Assembly: GCA_028873865.1 (NCBI GenBank)
Contig: JAPPNI010000007.1
Location: 39,994 to 103,993, forward strand
DNA from: Chloroflexota bacterium
GTDB lineage: Bacteria; Chloroflexota; Dehalococcoidia; Bin125
Length of the DNA stretch: 64,000 bases
Reading direction: 5' to 3'
The translations under genes and the position numbers were made by a program. Of the stretch, positions 36,055 through 43,814 are shown piece by piece; position 1 is the stretch's first letter, and the number at the start of each line of letters is the position of its first letter. The notes beneath the pieces are model-generated. The model searched no databases. It was given only the letters and a program-made list of their open reading frames with translations, and was not told the origin of the DNA.

Positions 36055-36800
36055 CTGAACGCCGATCGCCGCGGCGATGTTCCACAGATTCCACCAGATT
36101 GAGGGCGTCTGTGCAGATCGCTTGCGCTCCCCTTACGGCAAGTCCCTCGGCGCCGACGCCATCTCTGGGAGATCGAGGTACAGTGAGAAGCGCGCACCCG
36201 CGGGTCGGGTGCAGACGCTCGGCAATCGTTGAGCGGATCGCGTGCGCAGACAGGGGGACGTGGTCCACGCTCGCTATGGCCCAGGGCCACGCGCAACCGT
36301 GTTCCAGTGGTTTGGCGGCGGGGCTTCTCCTTCACTGTAGTGGCTGTTTGGTAGTCCCCTGCACACGATCCGCTCAACGATGTCCGAGCGTTCTCTATTC
36401 GCTCGTTGCGCTCCTTCTCCTTGTATTGCTCTCTCTCCCGGCGAACCGGCCGCCGGCCGGCATCTGACGCTGTGTCTCCGAATACCCACCGGCAATGGCC
36501 CACGCATCGCCCCCCCAACGTCGGGTCAGGGCGGGCCGGCAGCCCTTCCCGGACGAGCACTCGGCAATCGGAGAGCGGACCGCGTGCACAGACGCAGGGG
36601 AGAGGCCCATGGTTGTTAAGGCCGAAAGCCCGTCCCAACCGTGTTTCAGTGGCTTGGCGGCGGGGCTTCTCCTTGATTCTGCTGGCGGTTTGGTAGTCCC
36701 CGGCACGCGGTCCGCTCTCCGATTGTCGAGCGCCACGTGGGCACTCGCAGTGATCTGGTTCTGCATATGTCGCGTTGAGTTGGAGCTGCTCCAGAGACAT
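36051..36800 (-). CDS. Unexplained ORF between rsmH and ftsL containing a duplicated 57-residue unit
   Basis: 249 codons, open throughout. Its ATG shares a base with the rsmH stop (TGATG at 36802-36798), and its stop overlaps the ftsL-like ATG (ATGA at 36054-36051), the same coupling seen elsewhere in this operon. Residues about 24-80 and 138-194 repeat each other (GDYQTA...KEKPRRQ...TRL...CAR-x-PL-x-DCR), since they are read through two 171-bp palindromic elements. The composition is Arg- and Cys-rich like a chance frame in GC-rich DNA, and I recognise no domain. It may be a real gene, a remnant, or the result of elements inserting in frame into the ftsL leader. Confidence 0.35.
   Translation of the reverse strand: MSLEQLQLNATYAEPDHCECPRGARQSESGPRAGDYQTASRIKEKPRRQATETRLGRAFGLNNHGPLPCVCARGPLSDCRVLVREGLPARPDPTLGGRCVGHCRWVFGDTASDAGRRPVRREREQYKEKERNERIENARTSLSGSCAGDYQTATTVKEKPRRQTTGTRLRVALGHSERGPRPPVCARDPLNDCRASAPDPRVRASHCTSISQRWRRRRGTCRKGSASDLHRRPQSGGICGTSPRRSAFR
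36218..36388. repeat. Palindromic element A, 171 bp, with 28-bp imperfect terminal inverted repeats
   Basis: The left arm 36218-36245 is the imperfect complement of the right arm 36361-36388. The pairing extends three bases further out on each side. Inside are CAGGGGG/CCCCTG arms and a core shared with element B: on the minus strand GGGGACTACCAAAC, then AAGGAGAAGCCCCGCCGCCAA, then CACTG-x-AACACGG. The length equals that of element B. Either a MITE-like insertion or a structured RNA. Confidence 0.8.
36560..36730. repeat. Palindromic element B, 171 bp, second copy in the same orientation
   Basis: The left arm starts at 36560 and the right arm ends at 36730, again 171 bp. The core matches element A; a hairpin stem between core and arm differs completely in sequence. 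Within the paired arms, three positions differ from element A and each is matched by a change in the opposite arm, so pairing is kept. Confidence 0.8.
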
Positions 36801-37699
36801 CAGATTGCCTCCGCAGCGCGAAGCCGCGCGCTCCGCGCGCGTGGATTTCGTTCGATCTCAGCGTCCGACGGTCGCATCACGCGCCGGGTCAACGTCCGGA
36901 ACACCGGGCTGGATCCCGAGGAATGATCTCGCAAGAATCGCTTGACGATCCGGTCCTCAAGCGAGTGGAAAGCGATCACGACCAGGCGCCCGCCGATTCT
37001 CAGGACGCCCCGGACTTGTGACAGGAAGTCAGCCAGATGCTCCAGCTCGCGATTGACTTCCAGCCGGATCGCCTGGAAGACGCGAGTCGCGGGATGCACG
37101 CGGGATCCCGGCCGGATCCCGACGGCATCGACCACAACCTGCGCGAGCTGCGTCGTGGTCTCGATCGGTCGCTGTCGCACGATGGCGCGCGCGATTCGCC
37201 GAGATCGGTGTTCCTCGCCGTAGTCATGGATCAGATCTGCCAGATCGTCGCTGCTCCACTGGTTGATGATCTGATGCGCCGTCAGCGTCTGTGCCTCGTC
37301 CTGAGGTCCGAGCCGCATGTCGAGCGGGCCTTCCGACTGGAATGAGAAACCTCGCGCCTGATTGCCCAACTGCAGCGAGGAGACGCCGAGGTCGCAGAGC
37401 ACTCCGTCGAGTGGAGCCATCGCAGCATCGACAGCGGCCTCTGGCGCAGCGTCGAGCCAGGCGCGACGCAGCAGAACACGCTCGCCGAACGGTTCCAACC
37501 TCTGGGTCGAGGCCGCAAGCGCATCCGGATCGGCATCGGTACCGAGCAGCCGACCATCCGGTTGCGATGCCCGCAGGATCGCTTCGGCGTGCCCGCCCAG
37601 GCCGACCGTCGCGTCGAGGTAGCGTCCGCCCGGCTTGACGTCAAGCATCGCCAGCGCTTCGTCCAGCATCACCGGAATGTGGGGGGACGAGGACGTCAT
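36800..37699 (-). CDS. rsmH: 16S rRNA (cytosine-1402-N4)-methyltransferase
   Basis: 299 residues from the ATG at 37699, which overlaps the mraZ stop by 4 bp. The longer open frame to 38245 covers mraZ and its promoter and is not coding. HIPVMLDEAL opens the protein. YLDATVGLGGHAEAIL is the SAM motif, DGVLCDLGVSSLQL carries the catalytic stretch, and ATRVFQAIRLEVNRELEHL and AFHSLEDRIVKRFLR are family signatures. Formerly called mraW. Confidence 0.96.
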   Translation of the reverse strand: MTSSSPHIPVMLDEALAMLDVKPGGRYLDATVGLGGHAEAILRASQPDGRLLGTDADPDALAASTQRLEPFGERVLLRRAWLDAAPEAAVDAAMAPLDGVLCDLGVSSLQLGNQARGFSFQSEGPLDMRLGPQDEAQTLTAHQIINQWSSDDLADLIHDYGEEHRSRRIARAIVRQRPIETTTQLAQVVVDAVGIRPGSRVHPATRVFQAIRLEVNRELEHLADFLSQVRGVLRIGGRLVVIAFHSLEDRIVKRFLRDHSSGSSPVFRTLTRRVMRPSDAEIERNPRARSARLRAAEAI

Positions 37700-38166
37700 G
37701 CTGACTCCTCGTTCTGGTTGGTCGACTCGAACGAGTCGGCCAGGCCCTGCAACAGCTCGGCGTAGGATTCGTCGATCTCCGACTGTTCCGAGTGCCACGC
37801 GTCGCTGTTCCAGATCTCGAGGTAGTCGCCCATTCCAATGATCGTGGTGTCGCCGCTCAGTCCACGCTCGTCGCGCATCTGTGGCGGGATCAGGATTCGA
37901 CCTTGCCGGTCGATCTCGACGCGGCGCACGCGGCCGAAGAAACTCCGTGCCAGCCGACGCGCTGATGGACGCAGCTTGTCGCCCACCGTGCGGACCTGCT
38001 TCTCTGCGTTGTAGCCCTCGGGGGTGTAGAGCTCGATCTGTCCGTCCGGGCCGGGCAGCAGATAGCCGCCATGCTCGAACAGCGGACGATAGCCCGCGGG
38101 AATCGCCAGACGACCCCGGTCGTCCAGGCGGTGTTCGTACTCCCCGGTGAAATCGACGGTCGCCAC
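37696..38166 (-). CDS. mraZ: Transcriptional regulator MraZ
   Basis: 156 residues with two AbrB-like swapped-hairpin domains, seen as YEHRLDDRGRLAIPAGYRP and VEIDRQGRILIPPQMR (D-x-x-GR-x-x-IP pattern). MraZ binds repeats ahead of its own gene and controls the dcw operon. The start is a GTG at 38166. The tail after residue 130 is acidic and Ser-rich, longer than usual. It is the first gene of the minus-strand division operon. Confidence 0.95.
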   Translation of the reverse strand: MATVDFTGEYEHRLDDRGRLAIPAGYRPLFEHGGYLLPGPDGQIELYTPEGYNAEKQVRTVGDKLRPSARRLARSFFGRVRRVEIDRQGRILIPPQMRDERGLSGDTTIIGMGDYLEIWNSDAWHSEQSEIDESYAELLQGLADSFESTNQNEESA

Positions 38167-38193
38167 GTGAGAAGCCCCAATTGCCTTCTAGGT

Positions 38194-38225
38194 CCACGTT
38201 ATGCCGCGCTCCACATTTTGCCCCA
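38194..38225 (-). promoter_or_regulatory. Candidate MraZ-box repeats
   Basis: On the minus strand TGGGG and TGTGG begin 10 bp apart (38221-38225 and 38211-38215), matching the TGGGN-N5 spacing known for MraZ boxes, and a third CGTGG lies 17 bp further. They sit between the candidate promoter and the mraZ start, where autoregulation would be expected. Match quality is moderate. Confidence 0.35.
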
Positions 38226-38243
38226 TCTCGTGGGCATAGCCGC

Positions 38244-38273
38244 ACTCTAGGGTCGTTATGTCGGAGATTGCAA
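38244..38273 (-). promoter_or_regulatory. Candidate mraZ promoter
   Basis: Minus strand TTGCAA (38273-38268), 18-base spacer, TAGAGT (38249-38244). Both hexamers deviate from consensus, but the place and spacing suit the mraZ operon. Confidence 0.35.
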
Positions 38274-38375
38274 GACGAACTTCAGGGAAATCTCACCCAG
38301 ACCCCGAAATCGCCCCAAACTTTGTCCACCACCAGGTGGAAAAACTCGCTCTGGTCCATAAGGCGCTATTGATAC

Positions 38376-38393
38376 TGTGGACAATGTGGATAA
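38376..38393 (+). promoter_or_regulatory. Tandem DnaA boxes
   Basis: TGTGGACAA and TGTGGATAA abut. The second is the exact complement of the consensus DnaA box TTATCCACA, and the first differs by one base. A looser TTGTCCACC lies at 38322. They lie between the divergent mraZ and mog-like genes, 43 bp before the latter. No dnaA or dnaN is in the window, so this is more likely regulatory than an origin. Confidence 0.6.
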
Positions 38394-38435
38394 CTTCCCG
38401 CACGAATCCTCGAACAACCAGATAGAACGCCAGAA

Positions 38436-38921
38436 ATGACCAATAGCCCAATCGCCGCGGTGCTCACACTCTCTGATCAGGGAGCAAAGGGTCTGCGCGA
38501 GGACACTTCAGGACCGGTGATCCGAGAGCGCTTGGCCGACCTCGGGATCGCGGTCAACGAGCACGCCATTCAGTCCGACGACACCGAGGCCATCGTGGCG
38601 CGTCTACAGGGTTGGGTCGCCGAGGGAATCAGCCTGATCGTTACCACCGGCGGTACCGGATTCGGCCCTCGCGACAACACCCCGGAGGCCACCCGGCAGG
38701 TAATCGAACGCGACGCTCCGGGACTGGCAGAGTTGATGAGGGCGGAAGGATTGCAGAAGACGCCGATGGCGGCATTGTCGCGAGGCATCTGCGGAATCGC
38801 CGGCCGCACCCTGATCGTCAACCTGCCCGGTTCGGAACGTGCGGTGCGCGAGAACCTGGATACCCTCGCTCCGGTCCTGCCGCATGCCTTGCAGCTGATC
38901 GCCGGCGACACTGAACATTAG
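38436..38921 (+). CDS. MogA/MoaB-family molybdenum cofactor protein
   Basis: 161 residues of the MoCF-binding fold. AAVLTLSDQGAKGLREDTSGP opens it, TTGGTGFGPRDNTPEAT at 69-85 is the molybdopterin-binding motif, and SRGICGIAGRTLIVNLPGS follows. The family adenylates molybdopterin or binds it. MoaB and MogA are hard to separate by eye. Divergent from the mraZ operon, with DnaA-box-like sites in between. Confidence 0.85.
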   Translation: MTNSPIAAVLTLSDQGAKGLREDTSGPVIRERLADLGIAVNEHAIQSDDTEAIVARLQGWVAEGISLIVTTGGTGFGPRDNTPEATRQVIERDAPGLAELMRAEGLQKTPMAALSRGICGIAGRTLIVNLPGSERAVRENLDTLAPVLPHALQLIAGDTEH

Positions 38922-38961
38922 GCGCTAAGGCCGCCGGGCTCCCACGCCTACACTGGAATCG

Positions 38962-40707
38962 ATGGCCCAACGTACGATCGCCCGCAATGTCGCCGCGGCC
39001 CGCCAGCGCCTCGCCGCCGAGAACGGCCCCGTGGTCAAGGACTGGGGCGGACGCCTGCCCGTGGCCCTGGTCTATCCCAACAGCTACTACCTCGGCATGT
39101 CCAACCTGGGCTTGCAAACGATCTACGGCTTGCTCAACCAACGAGCCGACATCGTCTGCGAGCGCGCCTTCTACGATCCTCCGCACAAGTCAGAACGCGG
39201 AGACGACCCGTCGCTGGGCCCGGTCACCATCGAGTCGCAGCGGCCGCTGGCCGACTTCCCCGTGGTTGCCTACACGTTGACCTACGAGATCGACTACTAC
39301 CACGTCGTCCGCTCGCTCCAGGCGGCCCGGATCGAACCGCTGAGCATCAATCGCGGCGACGGCGACCCGCTGATCATCGCCGGCGGCGCGGCGGTAATCA
39401 CGAATCCGCTGCCCCTGGCCGACTGCTTTGACGCCTTCGTGATCGGCGAAGCGGAGCCGATCCTCGAGGATCTGATCGACACCCTCAACGAGTATGCCTA
39501 CAGCCCCCGCGCCGACCAGCTCGATGCCCTGGCGAGGATCCCCGGTGTGTTCGTTCCCGCGCTCGGCGCCGGCTCGGGTGTCGAGCGCCAGTGGGTGCGC
39601 GACATCTCCACGACCGAGGCGATGTCGCTCGTTCTGACCGACGAGACTGAGTTCAATCAGATGACTCTGATCGAGGCCGCGCGTGGTTGCGGCCGAGGCT
39701 GCCGCTTCTGCATCGCCGGCTACGTCTTCCGTCCACCGCGCTATCGGCCGTTGGAGTCGCTGCTCAACCAGGTGCAAGAAGGTTTGAAGCGCGGCGAACG
39801 GGTTGGCCTGCTCGGAGCCGCTGTCGCCGACCATCCGCAGCTCGCCGAGCTCGCAGTTGAGGCTGACCGCCTCGGCGGACGTGTCTCCGTCTCGTCGCTG
39901 CGCGTCGACAACCTGGCACCCGAGTTACTGGATGTGCTCGCTCGCGGCGGAACACGGACCGTCACCCTGGCGCCCGAAGCTGGCTCGGAGCGCATGCGCC
40001 AGCGAATCAACAAGGCAGTCTCCGAGGAACAAATCATCGAGGCAGCCGACAAGGTCGGTGCGGCCGCCATGAACCGGCTCAAGCTCTACTTCATGATCGG
40101 TCTGCCGGACGAGGAAGACGAGGATGTGGAAGCGATGGCCAGCTTGGGCCTCGCGGTCAAGGATCGGCTCGATGCGCACGGCCACGGGACAGAGCTCGTC
40201 ATGTCGGTCGGGCCGCTCGTGCCCAAGCCGGCCACGGCCTATCAGGAACTCGTCCAATCCGACGCAGGACTGGTCAAGCACCGACAGCAGATCCTGCAGT
40301 CCGCGTTCCGCAAGACCGGTATCCGCCTGCGCGGCGACAGCCCGGTCTGGGCGCGAATCGACGACATCTGCTCACGCTCCGACCAGCGTCTCGCCCACGC
40401 GATCCTCGAAATGGAAGCGCCTTCGGCCCGCGAGTGGATGCGCGCGGCTGCTGAATGGAACCTCGACGGCCCCCTCCCCTGGGGCAGCGGCCCCGGACCA
40501 TGGTCGGCCGTTGAGACCGGTATCACCGCGAGATTCTTCGAGCGCGAGCTCTCCAAGCACCAGCGCGAGAAGGCGACCATCGCCTGTCCGCCGCCCGAAA
40601 TCGGCTGCAACATGTGCGGCGTCTGCGGCGGCAATGAGATTCCCTCATACTCGCCCACCATCGTGCCGCTGGAAACGGTCGGACCGGAAGCCGTCGTTGG
40701 CGTCTGA
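38962..40707 (+). CDS. Radical SAM protein of the TIGR03960 type
   Basis: 581 residues. An N-terminal Rossmann-like region (VALVYPNSYYLGMSNLGLQTIYGLLN) resembles B12-binding radical SAM proteins. The cluster motif CGRGCRFC has C243, C247 and C250. PLVPKPATAYQ and a C-terminal Cys group (CNMCGVCG) could hold a second cluster or zinc. The family (YgiQ-related, often next to a DUF2344 gene) has no settled reaction; no DUF2344 gene follows here. yggS starts one base after its stop. Confidence 0.85.
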   Translation: MAQRTIARNVAAARQRLAAENGPVVKDWGGRLPVALVYPNSYYLGMSNLGLQTIYGLLNQRADIVCERAFYDPPHKSERGDDPSLGPVTIESQRPLADFPVVAYTLTYEIDYYHVVRSLQAARIEPLSINRGDGDPLIIAGGAAVITNPLPLADCFDAFVIGEAEPILEDLIDTLNEYAYSPRADQLDALARIPGVFVPALGAGSGVERQWVRDISTTEAMSLVLTDETEFNQMTLIEAARGCGRGCRFCIAGYVFRPPRYRPLESLLNQVQEGLKRGERVGLLGAAVADHPQLAELAVEADRLGGRVSVSSLRVDNLAPELLDVLARGGTRTVTLAPEAGSERMRQRINKAVSEEQIIEAADKVGAAAMNRLKLYFMIGLPDEEDEDVEAMASLGLAVKDRLDAHGHGTELVMSVGPLVPKPATAYQELVQSDAGLVKHRQQILQSAFRKTGIRLRGDSPVWARIDDICSRSDQRLAHAILEMEAPSAREWMRAAAEWNLDGPLPWGSGPGPWSAVETGITARFFERELSKHQREKATIACPPPEIGCNMCGVCGGNEIPSYSPTIVPLETVGPEAVVGV

Positions 40708-40708
40708 G

Positions 40709-41380
40709 ATGTCGATCCCCGACAACCTCCGCCAGGTCAAGGAACAGATCGCCCACGCCTGCGACCGAGCCGGCCGCGACCCCTCGGACGTCAGCCTGAT
40801 CGCCGTCTCCAAGACCTTCCCCGCCGAAGCAATCGCCGAAGCATGGGCCGCAGGCCAGAGACACTTCGGCGAGAACCGCGTCCAGGAAGGGCTGGCCAAA
40901 CTCGACCAACTTCCCGCTCTCGGCGTCGAGGCCGACATCCATCTGATCGGCCATTTGCAGCGCAACAAAGCTCGGCACGCGGGCAGCTTTGCCTCTGTGC
41001 AGTCGGTCGACAGCGTGCGTCTCGCCGAGGCGATATCGCGCCGCCTGGATCGCGAACTGCCGATCCTCCTAGAGGTCAACGTAGGCGAGGAGTCGACCAA
41101 GGAAGGGTTCCACGTCGAGGAAGTGCCCGCTGCTCTCGAACAGATTCGGACGTTGCCCAACCTCCGGGTCGACGGCCTGATGACGGTCGCGCCCGAGGTC
41201 GCGGACCCTGAAGACGTGCGTCCGATCTTCCGCCAGCTGCGTCAATTGTCCGACCAATTGCGCCTCTCCGAGCTCAGCATGGGCATGACCAACGACTACG
41301 CTGTAGCCATCGAGGAAGGCTCCACGATGGTTCGAATCGGGCGCGCCATCTTCGGCAATCGGCCGGAGGCTGGAGGATGA
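40709..41380 (+). CDS. YggS-family PLP homeostasis protein
   Basis: 223 residues from the ATG at 40709; the longer frame to 40124 lies inside the radical SAM gene. The alanine-racemase-like barrel has IAVSKTFP with the PLP lysine K36, GENRVQEG, HLIGHLQRNKA, LLEVNVGEESTKEGF, LRVDGLMTVAP, and LSMGMTNDYAVAIEEGSTMVRIGRAIFG at the end. The family binds PLP and buffers its level. Its stop overlaps the proC ATG. Confidence 0.93.
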   Translation: MSIPDNLRQVKEQIAHACDRAGRDPSDVSLIAVSKTFPAEAIAEAWAAGQRHFGENRVQEGLAKLDQLPALGVEADIHLIGHLQRNKARHAGSFASVQSVDSVRLAEAISRRLDRELPILLEVNVGEESTKEGFHVEEVPAALEQIRTLPNLRVDGLMTVAPEVADPEDVRPIFRQLRQLSDQLRLSELSMGMTNDYAVAIEEGSTMVRIGRAIFGNRPEAGG

Positions 41381-42171
41381 TGAAGATCGCCGTGATCGGT
41401 GGTGGAACGATGGGCGCCACCTTCATCCGTGCCGTAACCAACGACGGCCTCGTCGAGATGGCCGACCTCACGGTCTGCGAGATCCTGCCCGAGCGTCGCA
41501 ACTGGCTCACTCGCGAGTTCGCCGGTATCTCGGTCACCGAGAGCCAGTCCAAAGCCGTCGAGTGCGGCGACCTGATCTACCTGTCGGTCAAGCCTCAGGA
41601 TCTCGGCACGCTCGACCGCGCGGCAACCTCGCGGCTGCTGATCTCGATCCTGGCCGGTTCCACCATCGCCGAAGTGCAGGCATCGACCGGGGCCGAACGC
41701 ATCATCCGCGCGATGCCCAACACACCGGCCCAGATCGGCAAAGGCTTCACCGCCTGGACAGCGACCGCCGGCGTAACAGCCGAGGAACGCAAACTGGTCG
41801 GCCGGCTGCTCGACGCGATGGGTGAGCAACTGTACGTGGCCGACGAGTCGGTAATCGACAAGATCACGGCGGTCTCCGGCAGTGGACCCGCCTACGTCTT
41901 CCTGATCATCGAGGCATTGATCAACGCAGCCGTGAACATCGGCCTGCGTCCCGACGACGCCAGGCGAATGGTGCTGCAGACGGTCATCGGATCAAGCGAG
42001 TTCGCCCGCCAATCGGGCGATCACCCCGCCGTGCTCAAAGATATGGTGACATCGCCCGGCGGCACCACCGCCGCCGGCCTGCAGGTCTTGGAGCAACGCG
42101 GCGTGCGTTCGGCGCTGATCGACGCCGTCGCCGCAGCGCATCAACGAGCGGAAGAACTGGGTCGTCAATGA
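41377..42171 (+). CDS. proC: Pyrroline-5-carboxylate reductase
   Basis: Makes proline from pyrroline-5-carboxylate with NAD(P)H. 264 residues. The Rossmann fold begins KIAVIGGGTMGATFI; LSVKPQDLG, IRAMPNTPAQIGKG and ITAVSGSGPAYVFLIIEAL follow; and DMVTSPGGTTAAGLQVLE is the family signature. Coupled by overlaps to yggS and yggT, an arrangement seen in many bacteria. Confidence 0.95.
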   Translation: MMKIAVIGGGTMGATFIRAVTNDGLVEMADLTVCEILPERRNWLTREFAGISVTESQSKAVECGDLIYLSVKPQDLGTLDRAATSRLLISILAGSTIAEVQASTGAERIIRAMPNTPAQIGKGFTAWTATAGVTAEERKLVGRLLDAMGEQLYVADESVIDKITAVSGSGPAYVFLIIEALINAAVNIGLRPDDARRMVLQTVIGSSEFARQSGDHPAVLKDMVTSPGGTTAAGLQVLEQRGVRSALIDAVAAAHQRAEELGRQ

Positions 42172-42434
42172 GCGAAGTCCTCTTCATCCTCGGCACCGTG
42201 ATCCAGATCTACTCGTTCATCCTCCTCGCACGGGTGCTGATGAGTTGGATTCCGATGTTCACCAACCGCCCGCTCGATCCCTACAACCCCCTGGTCAAAT
42301 TCCTGCTCGACGTCACCGAGCCGGTCCTCGCCCCACTGCGCCGATTCCTGGTCATCGGCATGATCGATCTGTCGCCTCTGGTGGCGCTGATCGGACTGCA
42401 GATTCTCGGCAACGCCATCCTGCGCAGCGCCTGA
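42168..42434 (+). CDS. YggT-family membrane protein
   Basis: 88 residues with two hydrophobic segments (LFILGTVIQIYSFILLARVLMSWI and LSPLVALIGLQILGNAIL) around the family loop PYNPLVKFLLDVTEPVLAPLRRFL. The family is linked to osmotic stress and to cell division neighbourhoods. The ATG overlaps the proC stop by 4 bp. Confidence 0.88.
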   Translation: MSEVLFILGTVIQIYSFILLARVLMSWIPMFTNRPLDPYNPLVKFLLDVTEPVLAPLRRFLVIGMIDLSPLVALIGLQILGNAILRSA

Positions 42435-42466
42435 TCTTGACCGCTTCCTGCCCCTAGAACATCCGC

Positions 42467-42496
42467 TTGACATTGAGCGGCGTCCTTCGCTAATGT
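42467..42496 (+). promoter_or_regulatory. recA promoter
   Basis: A perfect -35 TTGACA (42467-42472), an 18-base spacer, then TAATGT (42491-42496). Transcription would begin near 42503, about 55 bp before the recA ATG. Confidence 0.7.
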
Positions 42497-42504
42497 GTGC
42501 GGCA

Positions 42505-42514
42505 CGAACGTTCG
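42505..42514. promoter_or_regulatory. Palindrome CGAACGTTCG at the recA start site
   Basis: A 10-bp perfect palindrome lies where transcription should start. Its half-sites are GAAC/GTTC as in LexA boxes, but without the four-base spacer, so SOS control is only a suggestion. Confidence 0.35.
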
Positions 42515-42557
42515 CAGTCGATCGCAGCACCCGAGCAGCGAGGAGAGAACGCATATT

Positions 42558-43766
42558 ATGACACGTACCGACACCGACAACGGCGTCAAGCCAATCGCCT
42601 TGGCCACCGATCTGCAAGAACCGATGCCCATGACCACCACCGAAACGACCAACGAAACACCCTCCGCAGTGACCGAGCTCCTCGGCGACATCGAGCGCCG
42701 CTTCGGCGAGGGCGCGCTGATGCGGCTCGGCGACGCCGGTGCGCGGTTGACCGTTGACGGAATCCCCACCGGCGCCCTCTCGCTCGATGTTGCGCTCGGC
42801 ATCGGCGGCCTGCCGCGCGGCCGGATCGTCGAGATCTATGGACCCGAATCGGCCGGCAAATCGACCGTCGCCCAGCACGTCATCGCTGAGGCGCAACGCC
42901 TCGGCGGACAGGCCGCATACGTTGACGTCGAACACGCCCTCGACCCCGAGTTCGCATCCAGACTCGGCATCGACATCTCCCAGCTGCTCATCTCCCAGCC
43001 CGACACCGGAGAGCAGGCGCTCGAAATCGCCGAAGCCCTGGTGCGCAGCAACGCGATCGACGTGGTCGTTGTCGACTCGGTCGCGGCCTTGGTCCCGCGA
43101 GCCGAAATCGAAGGCGAGATGGGTGATGTCCAGGTCGGTGCGCAGGCGCGCCTCATGTCCCAGGCCCTACGCAAACTGACCAGCGTCGTCTCTCGCTCGA
43201 AGACCGTCCTCATCTTCATCAACCAGTTGCGCGAGAAAGTCGGCATCGTCTTCGGCAACCCCGAGACCACGCCGGGCGGTCGCGCGCTCAAGTTCTACTC
43301 CTCGGTCCGCATCGAGTTGCGTCGCGCCGAAACGCTCAAGGACGGCCAGATGGTGATCGGCTCTCGGGTCAAGGCCAAGGTCGTCAAGAACAAGGTCGCG
43401 CCGCCGTTCCGCACCGCCGAGTTCGATCTGATGTTCACGGCCAGCGAGTACGGCATCTCCAAGGCCGGATGCCTGATCGATCTCGGAACGGAACAGTCCC
43501 CCGGTACGCCCACCGGCACGCCGTCGGTGATCAAGAAGCAGGGCACGTTCTACTCCTACGGCGAGACCCGCCTCGGACAGGGTCGCGAACGCACCAAGGC
43601 CTTCCTCCGCGAGAATTCCGACATCGCCGGCGAGATCGAGTCCCGGATCCGCGAGGAGCGCGGCCTCCCGGTCGCCGCGTCGCTGGAGGCCCAGGCCGGA
43701 GTTGCCGAAGCAACGCCAATTGCCAAGCCCCCTCCGAAGAAGAAGGGCCGCGCCCGGGCGAGCTAG
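42558..43766 (+). CDS. recA: Recombinase RecA
   Basis: 402 residues from the ATG at 42558 with GAGGAGAG upstream; an earlier in-frame ATG lies on the promoter. An N-terminal extension of about 35 residues precedes the usual [13 protein letters not shown]. Walker A is GPESAGKST (commonly GPESSGKTT), Walker [23 protein letters not shown], and L2 lies in [30 protein letters not shown]. The tail is Lys-rich ([12 protein letters not shown]) rather than acidic. recX follows. Confidence 0.97.
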   Translation: MTRTDTDNGVKPIALATDLQEPMPMTTTETTNETPSAVTELLGDIERRFGEGALMRLGDAGARLTVDGIPTGALSLDVALGIGGLPRGRIVEIYGPESAGKSTVAQHVIAEAQRLGGQAAYVDVEHALDPEFASRLGIDISQLLISQPDTGEQALEIAEALVRSNAIDVVVVDSVAALVPRAEIEGEMGDVQVGAQARLMSQALRKLTSVVSRSKTVLIFINQLREKVGIVFGNPETTPGGRALKFYSSVRIELRRAETLKDGQMVIGSRVKAKVVKNKVAPPFRTAEFDLMFTASEYGISKAGCLIDLGTEQSPGTPTGTPSVIKKQGTFYSYGETRLGQGRERTKAFLRENSDIAGEIESRIREERGLPVAASLEAQAGVAEATPIAKPPPKKKGRARAS

Positions 43767-43773
43767 CCCGGGC
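43752..43773. terminator. GC hairpin across the recA stop
   Basis: GCCCGGGC at 43752-43759 and 43766-43773 around a GAGCTA loop that includes the stop codon. There is no T-run, so it may slow rather than end transcription into recX. Confidence 0.3.
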
Positions 43774-43814
43774 CGCGCCCCCCGCGCCCAAGCAGCCCTA
43801 CCGGAGCGTGTCTG

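Noticed and set aside
36389..36559. Third palindromic unit in the gap, because the spacing equals exactly one element length
   Set aside because: Only a CAAGGAGAAG 10-mer is shared, at a different offset, and no terminal arms are present, so the equal length may be chance.
37700..38245. N-terminal extension of RsmH to 481 residues
   Set aside because: The extension covers mraZ in another frame and its promoter; the ATG at 37699 gives a normal RsmH.
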